NCBI RefSeq assembly: GCF_963678635.1
Contig: NC_087062.1
Span: 46,835,758 to 46,899,757 of the forward strand
DNA: 64,000 nt
Reading direction: 5' to 3'
DNA from: Symsagittifera roscoffensis
Lineage: Eukaryota; Xenacoelomorpha; Acoela; Convolutidae
This document shows positions 1 to 9,051 of the stretch, one piece after another. Each line of letters begins with the position of its first letter. The first letter of the stretch is position 1. The translations under genes and the position numbers were made by a program. The notes beneath the pieces were generated by a model. That model did not search any database and was not told the origin of the DNA. It saw nothing but the letters and a program-made list of their open reading frames with translations.

Positions 1-756
1 GCGAATAAGCAACGCCGCGACTCCCAATGGGCGGGATTAAGCTTAGCTCCTATGAAGATGAGAGGCAGGACCGAACTGCCTGAGGCCTCCTTGATCCTGA
101 CTAGTGTGAAACCGGAATTGAAAGTGGGAGGAACACTGCAGGCGAGAACCTTCCTAGCACCCTTCGGCTGCGAGGAAATCAGAATGGTCCATGGAGAAGA
201 AGAAGATACATGGGCCGGTACATTGATCATACCGAAGTTTCCGGAAGGAACAGACAATGATAAGCAAGGACCCTCGAGCTCAAAGAAGGATATGTCAGAA
301 GGAGACGACGGACAGGGAGGAAGCCGTCAAGCCGAAGAACCCATGCAACAAGATTCAAGTCAAGCTGGTGGGGAAGACGACAGGGCATCAACAGGAGGAG
401 TATCCAGCCTGGATTTCAATATGTTCAGTGACCTTGAGAACAACGCGGATACGTTGGAGACGACTGAGCCAGCGGATGAAGGCGTTTCGACACTGGAGCC
501 TCCGACGGCTTTTATGGAAATAAAACGGAATTTTCCTGAGAGCAGCTCTCCTGGCAATTCAAGAAAAAACGAACAAATAATCCTAATGGAATCACCTAGA
601 AGGAGAAGAATAGAGGGCTCAGCCAGAGTACCTTTCTTGGGAACGTTGCCCGTAGAAGAGTGGGAAGTACATCACCGAGACCATGAAAGTAGGACGGGGT
701 GTAGATTGGACAGAGTGGCGTTCATGGAAGAAGTCTGGACAGTAGTTCAGAGCTAA
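1..756 (+). CDS. Unrecognised ORF a, 5' truncated by window edge
   Basis: The frame is open from the first base to a TAA at 754-756; the first ATG is at 52. The N-terminal ~80 residues look globular. Roughly residues 80-190 are low-complexity, rich in Glu, Asp, Ser, Gly and Gln, and a short basic stretch (RRRR) lies near residue 187. I recognise no domain. The + strand is strongly purine-rich across 1-4157, unlike the AT-rich DNA further right, which supports real (or recently real) coding sequence. At the stop, frame 0 is already open (from before 735), so the coding signal passes to ORF b by a -1 step. It could be the 5' protein of a mobile or viral-type element, or a decayed gene; function unknown. 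Confidence 0.45.
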   Translation, partial: ANKQRRDSQWAGLSLAPMKMRGRTELPEASLILTSVKPELKVGGTLQARTFLAPFGCEEIRMVHGEEEDTWAGTLIIPKFPEGTDNDKQGPSSSKKDMSEGDDGQGGSRQAEEPMQQDSSQAGGEDDRASTGGVSSLDFNMFSDLENNADTLETTEPADEGVSTLEPPTAFMEIKRNFPESSSPGNSRKNEQIILMESPRRRRIEGSARVPFLGTLPVEEWEVHHRDHESRTGCRLDRVAFMEEVWTVVQS

Positions 757-1022
757 AGGACCCAGTCTATTTTGAAAACAGGTCTCAACCGACCGTTGAA
801 GTCCTTGATAAAATTGATGAGTGTGAAGGTAGATTGAGTGAGTTGTTGTTTGACTCAGCCACTGATGAAAGTGAAGCGAATTCTCCCATCAAGATGACAC
901 CGCAGGACGATAAAGGAGAGGTGGTGTATCTGTCAAGAACCAGGAGAGGAACGAAGCGATCGAAGTTGGTGATTGACAAGATCAACGCGATGAAAATGAA
1001 GTTAGGCAGCAGAAGAGAGTAG
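735..1022 (+). CDS. Unrecognised ORF b (continues ORF a at -1)
   Basis: Frame 0 is open through the ORF a stop and runs to TAG 1020-1022. It has no ATG near its start, so it is best read as a continuation of ORF a after a -1 frame change. It is acidic first (a DECEGRLSELLFDSATDESE-like stretch), then basic (RTRRGTKRSK). No domain recognised. Confidence 0.35.
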   Translation: MDSSSELKDPVYFENRSQPTVEVLDKIDECEGRLSELLFDSATDESEANSPIKMTPQDDKGEVVYLSRTRRGTKRSKLVIDKINAMKMKLGSRRE

Positions 1023-1270
1023 AAAAGACGAAGGTGGATTCGGAGATATCGATGAAAGCTGTCATTTCAGCGAAACGAAAACGAGTCGAAGAAGCCATGG
1101 ATTTGGGACAAGGTGATTATCAATTACCTGGCACGAACAGAATGTTGACCGATGTAGCGATGGTGCCACCCATTCTCATAGCAGGGATAAAATCAACAGG
1201 TTACAAATCCAGAAGCAGTGACCGCACTCTGACTGGAGCAACCTTAGAAATGGAAATACTCAGCCAGTGA
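1019..1270 (+). CDS. Unrecognised ORF c (continues ORF b at -1)
   Basis: Frame 2 is open across the ORF b stop (GTAG overlap at 1019-1022) and ends at TGA 1268-1270. It has no ATG at its start. It contains a basic KRKRVEE stretch and no recognised domain. The next frame begins at the GTGA overlap at 1267. Confidence 0.35.
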   Translation, partial: VEKTKVDSEISMKAVISAKRKRVEEAMDLGQGDYQLPGTNRMLTDVAMVPPILIAGIKSTGYKSRSSDRTLTGATLEMEILSQ

Positions 1271-1770
1271 AAGACTTTAAGCCATCTCCCATGAGTCACG
1301 GAAAGGGAAGTGTCGCAGGACAACTAGTACCAGTGGAATATAACCGACTAACAGTGTCGGAGACTGTGTCGGTAGATGAACCCGCCGGTGGATACATGGA
1401 GATGTTAGAATCCCGAAACTCGGCTAGAGGGTATGTGATGGCCCTGGAAGACGAAAAAGCCATGGAAGGTTATCTGGAGACGATGTTGCGAGGCACCACC
1501 CTCAAGCAGAAGGCGTACGGGACACTAGCGTCGTCTGAGATACAGGCAGAAACGATGGAGCAGTTAGTGAGTCTTCCATGGAAAGCAGTGGTGTTACGGT
1601 ACTTCGATGAAGAAATGAGGTGTGCGCCAAGAATACACGCTCTCAGGGCAGTACCTTACGTGAGAACCGAGTTACAACTGAGGTTTGCCTGGTGCATGAT
1701 GGGACTGACTCGCGAAGAATATGATTCAGAGAAAGGAAGAGGTCAAAAGAAGAGAAAGTTTTCCTTATGA
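1267..1770 (+). CDS. Unrecognised ORF d, 167 codons
   Basis: Frame 1 is opened by a GTG that overlaps the previous stop (GTGA, 1267-1270) and ends at TGA 1768-1770. The sequence is mostly helical in character, with a repeated G-Y-x-E/V-x-(A/M)-L flavour (GGYMEMLES, RGYVMALED, EGYLETMLR near residues 40-80). It ends with a basic tail (RGQKKRKF). I do not recognise the family. It overlaps ORF e by ATGA. Confidence 0.4.
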   Translation: MKDFKPSPMSHGKGSVAGQLVPVEYNRLTVSETVSVDEPAGGYMEMLESRNSARGYVMALEDEKAMEGYLETMLRGTTLKQKAYGTLASSEIQAETMEQLVSLPWKAVVLRYFDEEMRCAPRIHALRAVPYVRTELQLRFAWCMMGLTREEYDSEKGRGQKKRKFSL

Positions 1771-1973
1771 CGAACATGAGGGATCTGATAATCCAAAAGG
1801 GAGCAGCGGTAGCGTGTGCGAAGCGGAGAGACGCTCTCTGTTTCATTCGATTCATGTTAGAGCAGATTTCAGTACCTGCATTGAACACCTGTGTCAAGAT
1901 GCTGAGGGAGGGCGATGAGCGAGCGAAAGCCTTACTCTTGCTAGCACTGCTGGATATGCAGCAAAGCAAATGA
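1767..1973 (+). CDS. Unrecognised ORF e, 68 codons
   Basis: Frame 0, starting at an ATG that overlaps the previous stop (ATGA 1767-1770) and ending in a second ATGA overlap (1970-1973). The product is predicted to be mostly helical with a hydrophobic C-terminal run (KALLLLALLDM). The stop-start overlaps would suit termination-reinitiation, but the smooth coding signal across them also fits frameshift damage in one long gene. Confidence 0.35.
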   Translation: MTNMRDLIIQKGAAVACAKRRDALCFIRFMLEQISVPALNTCVKMLREGDERAKALLLLALLDMQQSK

Positions 1974-2671
1974 TGAGGGTGAATATGAAAGAACCCGAGG
2001 AGTTAGAGCCCATGAGAAAGATAGACGAAATCAGGAGATTTTCAAACAAGGAGCTGAGACTCACTAAAGAGTCTATGGGGGCACTGCCGAAATCCAGTGA
2101 GTACTGTGGACCGATCAAGAAGAAGTCGTACAGCTACGTATCCGGAATCATAGGGATAGCGTACAACTCTTTCCTGAGTGAAGACATACGCGATTGCTTC
2201 TTCGATTACGAGCAGGCAGTGTTGCTAAGATTCTGGACGTCGAGAATTGTAACGATTAAGAGCGCTACCAATCCTCAGACCAAATTGGGACTGGTCTTGG
2301 AAGAAGAGGTGACTGCACCTTCCGTACCAAAATCCGACAAAAGAGTGGAGTTTGGGTTGGGATTCTCAGATGAATTACTAAGAACGAGCTTGATGGCAGT
2401 GTGGGAATTGATGAGGCCATCATGGTGTACTAGTCCCAACGCTGACTCGATATTACGGGCTACACAAGACGTGCAGAGGGAGCTGAATGCAGACTGCAAC
2501 CTGCGTGACCTGAACATCATATATAATGTGATGATAACAGCCTCTAGGAGCAACGGGAAGATAAAGTGGAGTTGCCTGGCTGGGGACCAGAAGACTGGGT
2601 CAAACTTGGTAGCTGTCTGGCAAAAGTCTGTGGACTGGAGGGTCACGTTTGTGGAAGTCTGGACTGTGTGA
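1970..2671 (+). CDS. Unrecognised ORF f, 233 codons
   Basis: Frame 2, from the ATGA overlap at 1970 to TGA 2669-2671. The predicted protein is globular with a highly charged first 50 residues and alternating hydrophobic segments after that. No catalytic motif was identified. Its last residues (FVEVWTV) echo the end of ORF a (FMEEVWTVV), and the DNA there is similar too, so the two junctions may be related. The following frame again overlaps the stop (GTGA at 2668). Confidence 0.45.
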   Translation: MMRVNMKEPEELEPMRKIDEIRRFSNKELRLTKESMGALPKSSEYCGPIKKKSYSYVSGIIGIAYNSFLSEDIRDCFFDYEQAVLLRFWTSRIVTIKSATNPQTKLGLVLEEEVTAPSVPKSDKRVEFGLGFSDELLRTSLMAVWELMRPSWCTSPNADSILRATQDVQRELNADCNLRDLNIIYNVMITASRSNGKIKWSCLAGDQKTGSNLVAVWQKSVDWRVTFVEVWTV

Positions 2672-3060
2672 AGACCCTAGAGAAACAACACAAGCAATTG
2701 ACAGTATTGTTTGGGAATGTCGTGATGAAAGCATGAACGGAAACGGAACTGATAGCGGATTGTCATGGAGGAACCGAGGTGAATCTAGTGACTGCACTAG
2801 GGTTCTACAGCATATTTAGTTCTTTAGAGTCACTATTGAATCTAGAACAGAAACATGAGATGGTCACAGCCATCAGTGTAGAAGTACTCCCAGGAGTTTT
2901 GCAAACCGAGCAGAAACACATAGGAAAATGGAGGGAAGCGATCGAGGCGGAAATGAACATCAGACAAAGTGAGACTTATTGTAGACCATCAGGAGTACGA
3001 TACTGGTGGGCTCGACATTGGCTCCAATGTGCAAGAGCAGATACCCGGTGCATTTCGTAG
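2668..3060 (+). CDS. Unrecognised ORF g with one in-frame TGA
   Basis: Frame 1 resumes at GTGA 2668-2671, meets one in-frame TGA at 2734-2736 and is then open to TAG 3058-3060. The second part (from about 2779) is helical with heptad-like leucines (SLESLLNLEQKHEM). ORF h is entered by another -1 step around 2990-3006. The internal stop argues that at least this copy is not intact. Confidence 0.3.
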
Positions 3061-4157
3061 CTGTGGATAAGAAGAGTACGAGAACGATCGTGGATCAAGC
3101 CTTCTCAGTACCAAAGTGTGTGAGACTAACGAGAATGTCCAAAAAATCTTACGAGTTGCTATGCAAAATGATCTCAGCAGTTCCAGAGAGAACAAAGGAA
3201 GAGTTGGAATCGATACTGGGAAGGAAGTTCATGGGATACGTGAGTGGGAACTTCAGTGACTTTGAAAGACAGAAACAGAGAGGATCAACTGTTACATATT
3301 ACAATACAGTAGACGAGAATGATGAGGTCCACCGAGTAATGATGGAAATGGAACCATTAATGGAAGCTTCGGTAAAACGTAATTGGAGGAGCATCATGTT
3401 GACACATGACGAGTTTCCCTGCCACTGCTTGCTGCAGACCTGGTGGTATCCCAAGCGTAGTAATCTGGTGTTGATCTGGGACTCTGCAGAGCTGCTCGCC
3501 TTGGGTTTACCAGACTCATCACAGCCCATAACAATAGTGATAGTGGGAGTTATGATGGCGATACGATGGCTGGAAGCTCACGTAAGAGAGAACAATAGAC
3601 AGGAAGCGCCGACGAGAGAACAGTTGCGGAAATTGGATTGTCTGAAAGATCTAGATCTTTTTGAGACAATGTGCAAGATTCTAAACATTCCGATGGAAGT
3701 GAAGAAGATATGGGCAAGGAGACGATTGATGCCATGGTTCAGAGCTAACATGACTGCATGGTTGTACGAATATGCTAAGAAGCATATGTCGAAGCACGGT
3801 AGAGTGTACAGTGAATATCAGCTGGACATTGGAGCAGGAGCTTTCAAGCGAGCCTCCGTGACTCATCGGAATGCAGTGACCACCGCTGTAAAGAGAATTT
3901 CCAGGGCGAGTGAACGTAGTGGAAAGGAGAATGAAGAGATGTTGAAGGAAGATTTGGAGAGAAACGTGACGTTGTGTCTCCACAACAGCTTCTGCCGAAA
4001 CAGAGAATCTAACGTGGATCCTCTACCTTGTTGCAAACAGAGGGTAGAAGAGCAGAAGTGTTGGAGGACTGTTTCCAACAGCGTCAGGATAGCTAACGAT
4101 GTGCTGCAAGACACAGAAACTGAAAGTGCAAAAAGAAAAAAATTTAGAAGAATTTAG
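3006..4157 (+). CDS. Unrecognised ORF h, about 380 codons
   Basis: This is the longest frame of the block, in frame 0; the first in-frame ATG is at 3027. It ends at TAG 4155-4157. It has several hydrophobic segments (a 15-residue SSQPITIVIVGVMMA run near residue 185) in an otherwise basic protein, cysteines near the C-terminus (CLHNSFC, PLPCCKQR), and a lysine/arginine-rich end. I recognise no polymerase, integrase, capsid or protease motif. A 10-bp perfect stem-loop begins on the stop codon. Whether the block is a gene, a virus-like integration or a retroelement ORF set is open. Confidence 0.45.
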   Translation: MGSTLAPMCKSRYPVHFVAVDKKSTRTIVDQAFSVPKCVRLTRMSKKSYELLCKMISAVPERTKEELESILGRKFMGYVSGNFSDFERQKQRGSTVTYYNTVDENDEVHRVMMEMEPLMEASVKRNWRSIMLTHDEFPCHCLLQTWWYPKRSNLVLIWDSAELLALGLPDSSQPITIVIVGVMMAIRWLEAHVRENNRQEAPTREQLRKLDCLKDLDLFETMCKILNIPMEVKKIWARRRLMPWFRANMTAWLYEYAKKHMSKHGRVYSEYQLDIGAGAFKRASVTHRNAVTTAVKRISRASERSGKENEEMLKEDLERNVTLCLHNSFCRNRESNVDPLPCCKQRVEEQKCWRTVSNSVRIANDVLQDTETESAKRKKFRRI

Positions 4158-4176
4158 AAGTTTTAGAACTTCTAAA
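4153..4176. other. Perfect stem-loop on the stop codon of ORF h
   Basis: TTTAGAAGTT pairs with AACTTCTAAA around a TTAG loop. The left arm contains the TAG of ORF h. A-rich runs lie on both sides. Confidence 0.6.
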
Positions 4177-5263
4177 CGACAAAAAAAGAAAAAAAAACAA
4201 AGGAGTGACGAAGAAGAAGAAAATAAAATTCCGAATTGTTTTATTTGTGTGAAAAAACTCAAGTGAGAAACCAAGCAACCAAGTTGTAATTGAAAACTGA
4301 AACATTTAGTTGAGCTTTGAACATTGAAGAATTTGTTGCATTTAAAAATTTGCATTTTGATTTTAGTTAGTGGCTTTAGCGACACTTAGTTACTATATAT
4401 TTAGAAAGGCTTGAGTGAAAGAGTATATTTAAATATTACAGCCTGCATGACTGTTTTTAATCAACTAGGAGAATTGATCACTTTGTGGTGATATGAAAGG
4501 CTTGGGTAATCTCTCGAAGAGGGAGATTGTTTCATTGTTTTTTCTAACCACGGAGTTTCTTAGTTTTAATTTTCAGGACAATAACAAGCGAAATTTCCGA
4601 AGGGAAGAAGCATAGTAGGATAATTTTAGCTTGTTGGTTGGCAGGACTGTCCTGCAAACCAACACCTTTTAAATCTAGGAGAAAAAGTTTTAATCAGGAC
4701 ATTGACATTGGAAGTCGGAAAAGATGTTTTTATCTTAGGTCATATCCTCATTGTGCAGATTTATGAAAGAATTTGAAGGCTATAGTGATGTAGTATGATG
4801 CCATTTATATTCTGCAGTGAGTTGATGTGACGCGGATAAAAGTAATTTCGTGCATTTTGTAAATTCTGTTCGATGACACTGTACCTATTTTACGGACATT
4901 GCGAGATTCAATAAGGACATTGAACGGGCTGTCCGGGGAGTATGTGACACTCGACCAGAATGGACCAAAATGCAAATTCAGCAGATTCAGAATTTTAGCA
5001 GCGAACCTTCCGAATTGACGGTTTTAAGCGATTAACAATGTTACAGGGACGATTAGTCAAATGGTGAGGGTCAAGATATTCTGGTATTTTGAAATTTTAA
5101 AAATTCGAAGTATGACGTCATATTTCTGAGAAACGTCAGAAACGGCCATTTTGGCAGAAAACCGGAAGAAAAACACAACAACATTAGTTGCGATAGCGTT
5201 AACAACGGAGATTGTGATTGAGAGACAACAACAAATTGCAGAAAGAGCAGAGACCGCTCCGAG
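4177..5263. other. Non-coding DNA after ORF h
   Basis: I see no convincing gene. There is an imperfect 16-bp-arm inverted repeat at 4632-4664 (TGTTGGTTGGCAGGAC and its complement with one mismatch). The purine-rich bias of 1-4157 stops here. Confidence 0.5.
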
Positions 5264-5386
5264 TTGCAACTATTGTGTCGCTACAATAGTTGCAAGGCCG
5301 TTGCGAACAACGGTGAAGGGTGGAAAACCAGCCTTCCGGAAGGAGAGTAAGAGCCTTATTTCCCCGGATTCAGGAATCCGGAGGGG
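5264..5386. other. Cluster of four GC-rich hairpins
   Basis: Four palindromes lie within 123 bp: TTGCAACTATTGT with a GTCGCT loop and perfect 13-bp arms (5264-5295); CCGTT/AACGG with a 6-nt loop (5298-5313); CCTTCCGGAAGG (5332-5343); and CCGGATT/AATCCGG inside a CCCC...GGGG frame (5362-5386). Such density suggests a structured RNA or a protein-binding region. Its owner is unknown. Confidence 0.55.
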
Positions 5387-6378
5387 TCTCGGGACTGGAA
5401 CTTTTATTAACTTACATAAACTTTTAGCTTCTCTGTCATGTCTTGAATTGAATTTAATTAACATCTGAATTCATTCTGCTAAGATGAGAAGCTAGGAGTT
5501 GGGGGAAAGGGTTGATCCATCTTCGATGGAGATGATGAATTTCATCTACTGAACAAAAACAACAATAATTCAATAAATAGTAGTAGCCCTGATTTTAGGA
5601 GTGACCTCGTGGTCTGGGGATACTGAGACCCAGCCATGAGCTCACTATTTCTGCATGTAATTAAGTTAATTTGAGTGTTTTGACCGAAGCCGAAAGCAGT
5701 AACGTTTTTTGTCGACCCGATGTTAGAAAGACCACCGAAAGTACTGGCTTGGTAGAGACGGTTAAAAGCATGTAAAGCTCTGTTTAGATGTTGGCCAGTC
5801 GTCTTAGGACTTAGTTTTGTTTTCCGTCGATATGTATCTTCCGGGCGAATGTTACAGTAGCTTCACTATCTTTACTATTCGGATAGCTTTTCCGCTAATA
5901 TCTTCGACTATTATTTCTGTCGTTCGTTATAATTCTTGTGTGTCTCTTCTTTTTCAGCGAAAGTCGTCGTTCTGATATTCGCAGTTTTTCAATTGTCACG
6001 AAATCTCAAGATCGTAACGTGTCTTTACAACCGAACGAATTTTTAAAATTTTACGTAGTCTAAACCGACCGCTTCCAATTCGTCCAATTGAACGATTAGC
6101 ACTACTAGTCGTTCAAAACGGCCAATTTTCCCACTGAACTGTTCCAGATTAAAATTCGTTGCTGCCATGCATTTTAGGCCATTCTGGTCGACTGTCTCAC
6201 ATGGCGAGATGCGTGTCAAAAAAGCTGTCAAACAGTCGGTGTTTGAAAAGATGTTTCAAATTAACAGTTCGTAGACAAGGAATTGGGTCTGCTTTTGAAT
6301 TCTTTGGTTACTGTTTATGTTTTGGTTTCCTTTTTTTCGGCGAAAAGTTTTTGACTTTTGTTACATCTCGGTCGACTT
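5387..6378. other. Unassigned non-coding DNA
   Basis: No gene supported. A pyrimidine-rich stretch ending TTTTTCAG near 5958 could be a splice acceptor, but no coding exon follows that I can defend. Confidence 0.4.
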
Positions 6379-6849
6379 CAGGGCTGTTCAAAAATCAATT
6401 GCAACACTAACAATCAATTAATTCTGTACCAATCAATCATTGCAATGACATGAGATTTTACAATCAATCATTGCCCAACTTTACAATCAATTGCAACTGA
6501 AGTATACTATAAAGTAAGTAAGAAATGAAGAAAAACTATTGCTCTGACGCGCAGATTCTCGACACGAGTTTGTCATCCCAAAATTTGTTGTTAAGAGCTT
6601 CATCTCCAGGTTTGATGGCATAAGGCTCTGTCGCAAATCACCATGGGCATACTTGGCAGTACTGAAGAACCTCTCCAATATGTTTGAGGTGGGTAGCAGT
6701 AACTTAGTGCAGCTGTGCGTGATATCAATGACTGCAGCCTCTACAATCAATCATTGCAATTAACTATAATAAAAAATCAAGTAATTGTTGCCAAAAATCA
6801 TGCATGATTACAATCGATTGGAATCGCAATTGATTTTTGAACAGCCCTG
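6379..6849. mobile_element. Non-autonomous hAT-type element, 471 bp
   Basis: The ends are inverted repeats starting CAGGGCTGTTCAAAAATCAA (left) and its complement (right, ending at 6849). CAGGG-type termini are typical of hAT elements. The flanking octamers are GTCGACTT (6371-6378) and GTTGCCTT (6850-6857), 6 of 8 identical, fitting an old 8-bp target duplication. Short CAATCAATCATTGC-like repeats fill both sub-terminal regions. The core retains a transposase fossil on the minus strand. Confidence 0.8.
6487..6750 (-). pseudogene. hAT transposase C-terminal (hATC dimerisation) fossil
   Basis: The minus-strand reading contains PTSNILERFFSTAK followed about 10 residues later by LMPSNLEMKLL. This is the classic hAT C-terminal dimerisation signature (P-T-S-x-x-x-E-R-x-F-S-x-A ... 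P-x-x-x-E). Only this C-terminal ~50-residue piece is left inside a 471-bp element, so it is a relic of the autonomous parent and not a working transposase. Confidence 0.65.
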
Positions 6850-6945
6850 GTTGCCTTATTTTGCGGCTTTTGTTAGGCGAAAATACATTTATACTTGTCA
6901 GGCATGTCTATGTTGTTTTGAAGCAGATGAATTTCAGATCTGAAA

Positions 6946-7055
6946 ATGTCTGAATCAGAAAGTGGATATTCAGGAATCTCAAATGATCAAGCCGCTCTGG
7001 ATGATATTAATGAATTATCAAATGAAGATCTTCAACAAAAAACGCATGAAGCGTT
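6946..7055 (+). CDS. Candidate small coding exon
   Basis: An ATG follows an acceptor-like TTTCAG by 8 bases. It opens 36 acidic codons (begins MSESESGYSG) that run into a strong donor consensus, TT|GTAAGT, at 7056. The composition and the flanking splice signals look like a first coding exon of a host gene. I cannot find the next exon and do not recognise the protein; it could be chance. Confidence 0.3.
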
Positions 7056-7339
7056 GTAAGTACCAAAATAGCTAAAAGTTCTAATAATGGGCGATAATTT
7101 GGATATGATGCACTTTAACTCTGTAAATTAGACGGATTGATTTTCAACTTGTTGCAATTTTTCCTCGTTAATGTTCTCTCCGAGAGCAAGAATCTTGTGA
7201 TCAGTTACTAGACTTTTTATGTGATTAACTTTCCTACAAATCTGCAGCAAATAGAACTAAATTACAAAAGAGGCCCTTCGTTTAGTTACGGTAAGCGCAC
7301 AAGCTGGATAGGGCCATGCTAGAAAGCAATGGATAGGGC

Positions 7340-7387
7340 CATTAACCTAAAAGCAAACTTATTAAATAGTTTGCTTTCAGGTTAATG
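7340..7387. repeat. 48-bp near-perfect palindrome
   Basis: CATTAACCT(A)AAAGCAAACT and its complement, with one mismatch, flank a short AT-rich loop. It may be a minimal foldback element. Two GGATAGGGCCAT direct repeats lie just upstream. Confidence 0.6.
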
Positions 7388-7429
7388 TTTCTCCGGAGTA
7401 GCCGTGGTTGCTCCGTGTAAATGTATTGA

Positions 7430-8005
7430 CGTTATCATCAATTCAGAACGTCTTCATCTAGAAACCTGCTGATTGCAGACTCTCAAGTAAGGAATCTAAT
7501 TTTTCCGAATTTCAACATTTTGTCTCTACCTGGAGCTCGGATTGGCAGTGTGATCGACTTCTTGCCGGAAAAGGGTAAATACGATCTAATTGTACTTTTC
7601 ATTGGTGGTAACGACGCATACGAACGCAACGTACCATCTTCTGTCTCCGAACAGGACATAGCCAACGAGATTTCAAAATTAGCAGACCAATTATCCCTAC
7701 GCGCCCCAAAAATTTTTATCCTTGGCATTCCACATCGCGGTGAGTACAGAAAGAGAGCATCAGACGTGAACGGATTTCTGAGAACAAAAAAAGGAAACTG
7801 GAAATACAGAGGTCTGTGCGAAAAAATATACTGCATATACCATCTTAAAGAAGACGAAGTCCATCTAAACAAAGAGGGTCTAAGAGGTATCCAGAGCATC
7901 CTGAAAAACAAGATTTTGTACACAAAATACTCAAACTCGTGCAATAGAGAAGGTCACCTGGCAACATTTGAGTGTCGATTTCGGAATTGCAACTGCACCT
8001 ATTAA
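7430..8005 (+). pseudogene. SGNH/GDSL-esterase domain of a LINE ORF1
   Basis: The frame is open from 7430, just after an in-frame TGA, to TAA 8003-8005, with no initiator at the left edge. SGNH blocks are visible: LLIADSQVRNL (block I, nucleophile Ser; usual GDS is ADS), GARIG (block II), GGNDAY (block III) and DEVHLNKEG (block V, D-x-x-H). Esterase domains of this kind occur in ORF1 proteins of CR1/L2-group LINEs. Here the domain sits alone, upstream of the PHD-finger ORF1 at 8165. It is either the truncated 3' end of another ORF1 or part of an unusual three-ORF LINE. It lacks an N-terminal domain, so I treat it as a remnant. Confidence 0.6.
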
Positions 8006-8043
8006 GTAAGTTTTTCTCGTTGAATAGAAACTGAACTGCTGGT

Positions 8044-8146
8044 CTCCCCTCTCGGGAACCATAGGTTTACATATCTGTTCCCAGCCTCAGAGTAGAAACA
8101 GTAATCCGCAGGACTCCCCTTTCGGGAACCATAGGTTTACCTATCT
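8044..8146 (+). repeat. Two 33-bp direct repeats at 70-bp spacing (LINE 5' region)
   Basis: A 33-bp sequence beginning CTCCCCT and containing TCGGGAACCATAGGTTTAC occurs at 8044 and 8114 with three differences. It lies just before the LINE ORF1 start and could be a 5'-UTR subrepeat carrying promoter function. Confidence 0.6.
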
Positions 8147-8164
8147 ATTCTCCCAGTCGTTCTA

Positions 8165-9051
8165 ATGGTCGATAAAGCGAAAGTTGCTACTCGTTCCCGA
8201 GTAACTTCGGCTTCCGATGAAGCCTGCAAAACATGTAAAGGACCAGTGCGTGCACGTGACCCACTTTTCATCTGTATAGCTTGCTCTTGCAAAATTCACC
8301 TAACCGAAAAATGTACCAATCTGAGTGCAACAGCAATAGCTGGAATAATTGAATTGAAGACAAATGTAATGCTATTGTGCAATGACTGTGTGGAGCAAAA
8401 CAAACGCGATGAAATCATTTCTCTCATTGCAAAAATGGAGCTAAGTGAAACCAATCAAAGCAAAATTACGAACATCGAGAAAGAAATGATTGAACTCAAA
8501 AATTCTCTTCTCGAAATCAAAACTGCAATGATCGTAAAATCTGATCCACCTAAAACAACGCAAGTAAATCAACCAGCAGCCACCATTCGCAAAACACCTG
8601 AAGCAACAATGGTCCCTGAGGGAATACGAGTGCGAGGAATCAAAGAATCAGACGACAGAGATCCTAGAAAGCGACAGGAACACGACCTTGCAGAAATCCA
8701 GCAGGTATTTGCCCACATTGAAGTTAACTGCAACATCAATGATTTACTGAGACTTGGACCACGAAACGATACGAAAACCCGAACAATCCTAGTCAAAGTG
8801 TCCAATCCTTGGCAGCGCTGGCTTATTCTTTCCCCGGCAAGCAAACTAAAAACGTACGACAAGCCAGTCTATCTCAGTCTTGAGCTATCACGAGAGGAAG
8901 CACCACTGGAAAATGAGGCGCTACAAAAACGTCGCGAACTTATTAACGAAGAAATTGACAAAAAGACCTCAGGATCCGCGATGGGAAACTGTTAATACGA
9001 CAAGACAACAAATGGGTTGTCTATGAGGACCCAAAGGAGGCTAATGATTGA
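8165..9051 (+). pseudogene. LINE ORF1 protein, one frameshift near its 3' end
   Basis: Starts at ATG 8165. Residues ~20-80 form a PHD-like C4HC3 zinc finger (CKTC ... CIAC ... H ... C ... CNDC). A charged coiled coil follows (~85-120). Then comes a conserved RNA-binding-type region with GIRVRGIKES, LLRLG and RTILVKV, the ORF1 pattern that mediates RNA binding and particle assembly in LINEs. The frame ends early at 8993-8995; a -1 step at the AAAAAG run near 8962 continues it through LLIRQDNKWVVYEDP to TGA 9049-9051. That TGA is followed by CTA and the downstream frame is the ORF2 frame. Confidence 0.75.

Noticed and set aside
1267-2671. Prokaryotic-type operon, suggested by ATGA/GTGA stop-start overlaps
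   Set aside because: The window has spliceosomal introns, SINEs and LINEs, and no Shine-Dalgarno pattern was evident; the overlaps are better explained by serial -1 frame changes or a viral-type layout.
6043-6231. Small frames in 5.4-6.4 kb as genes
   Set aside because: No domain, no supporting splice structure and no consistent coding bias.
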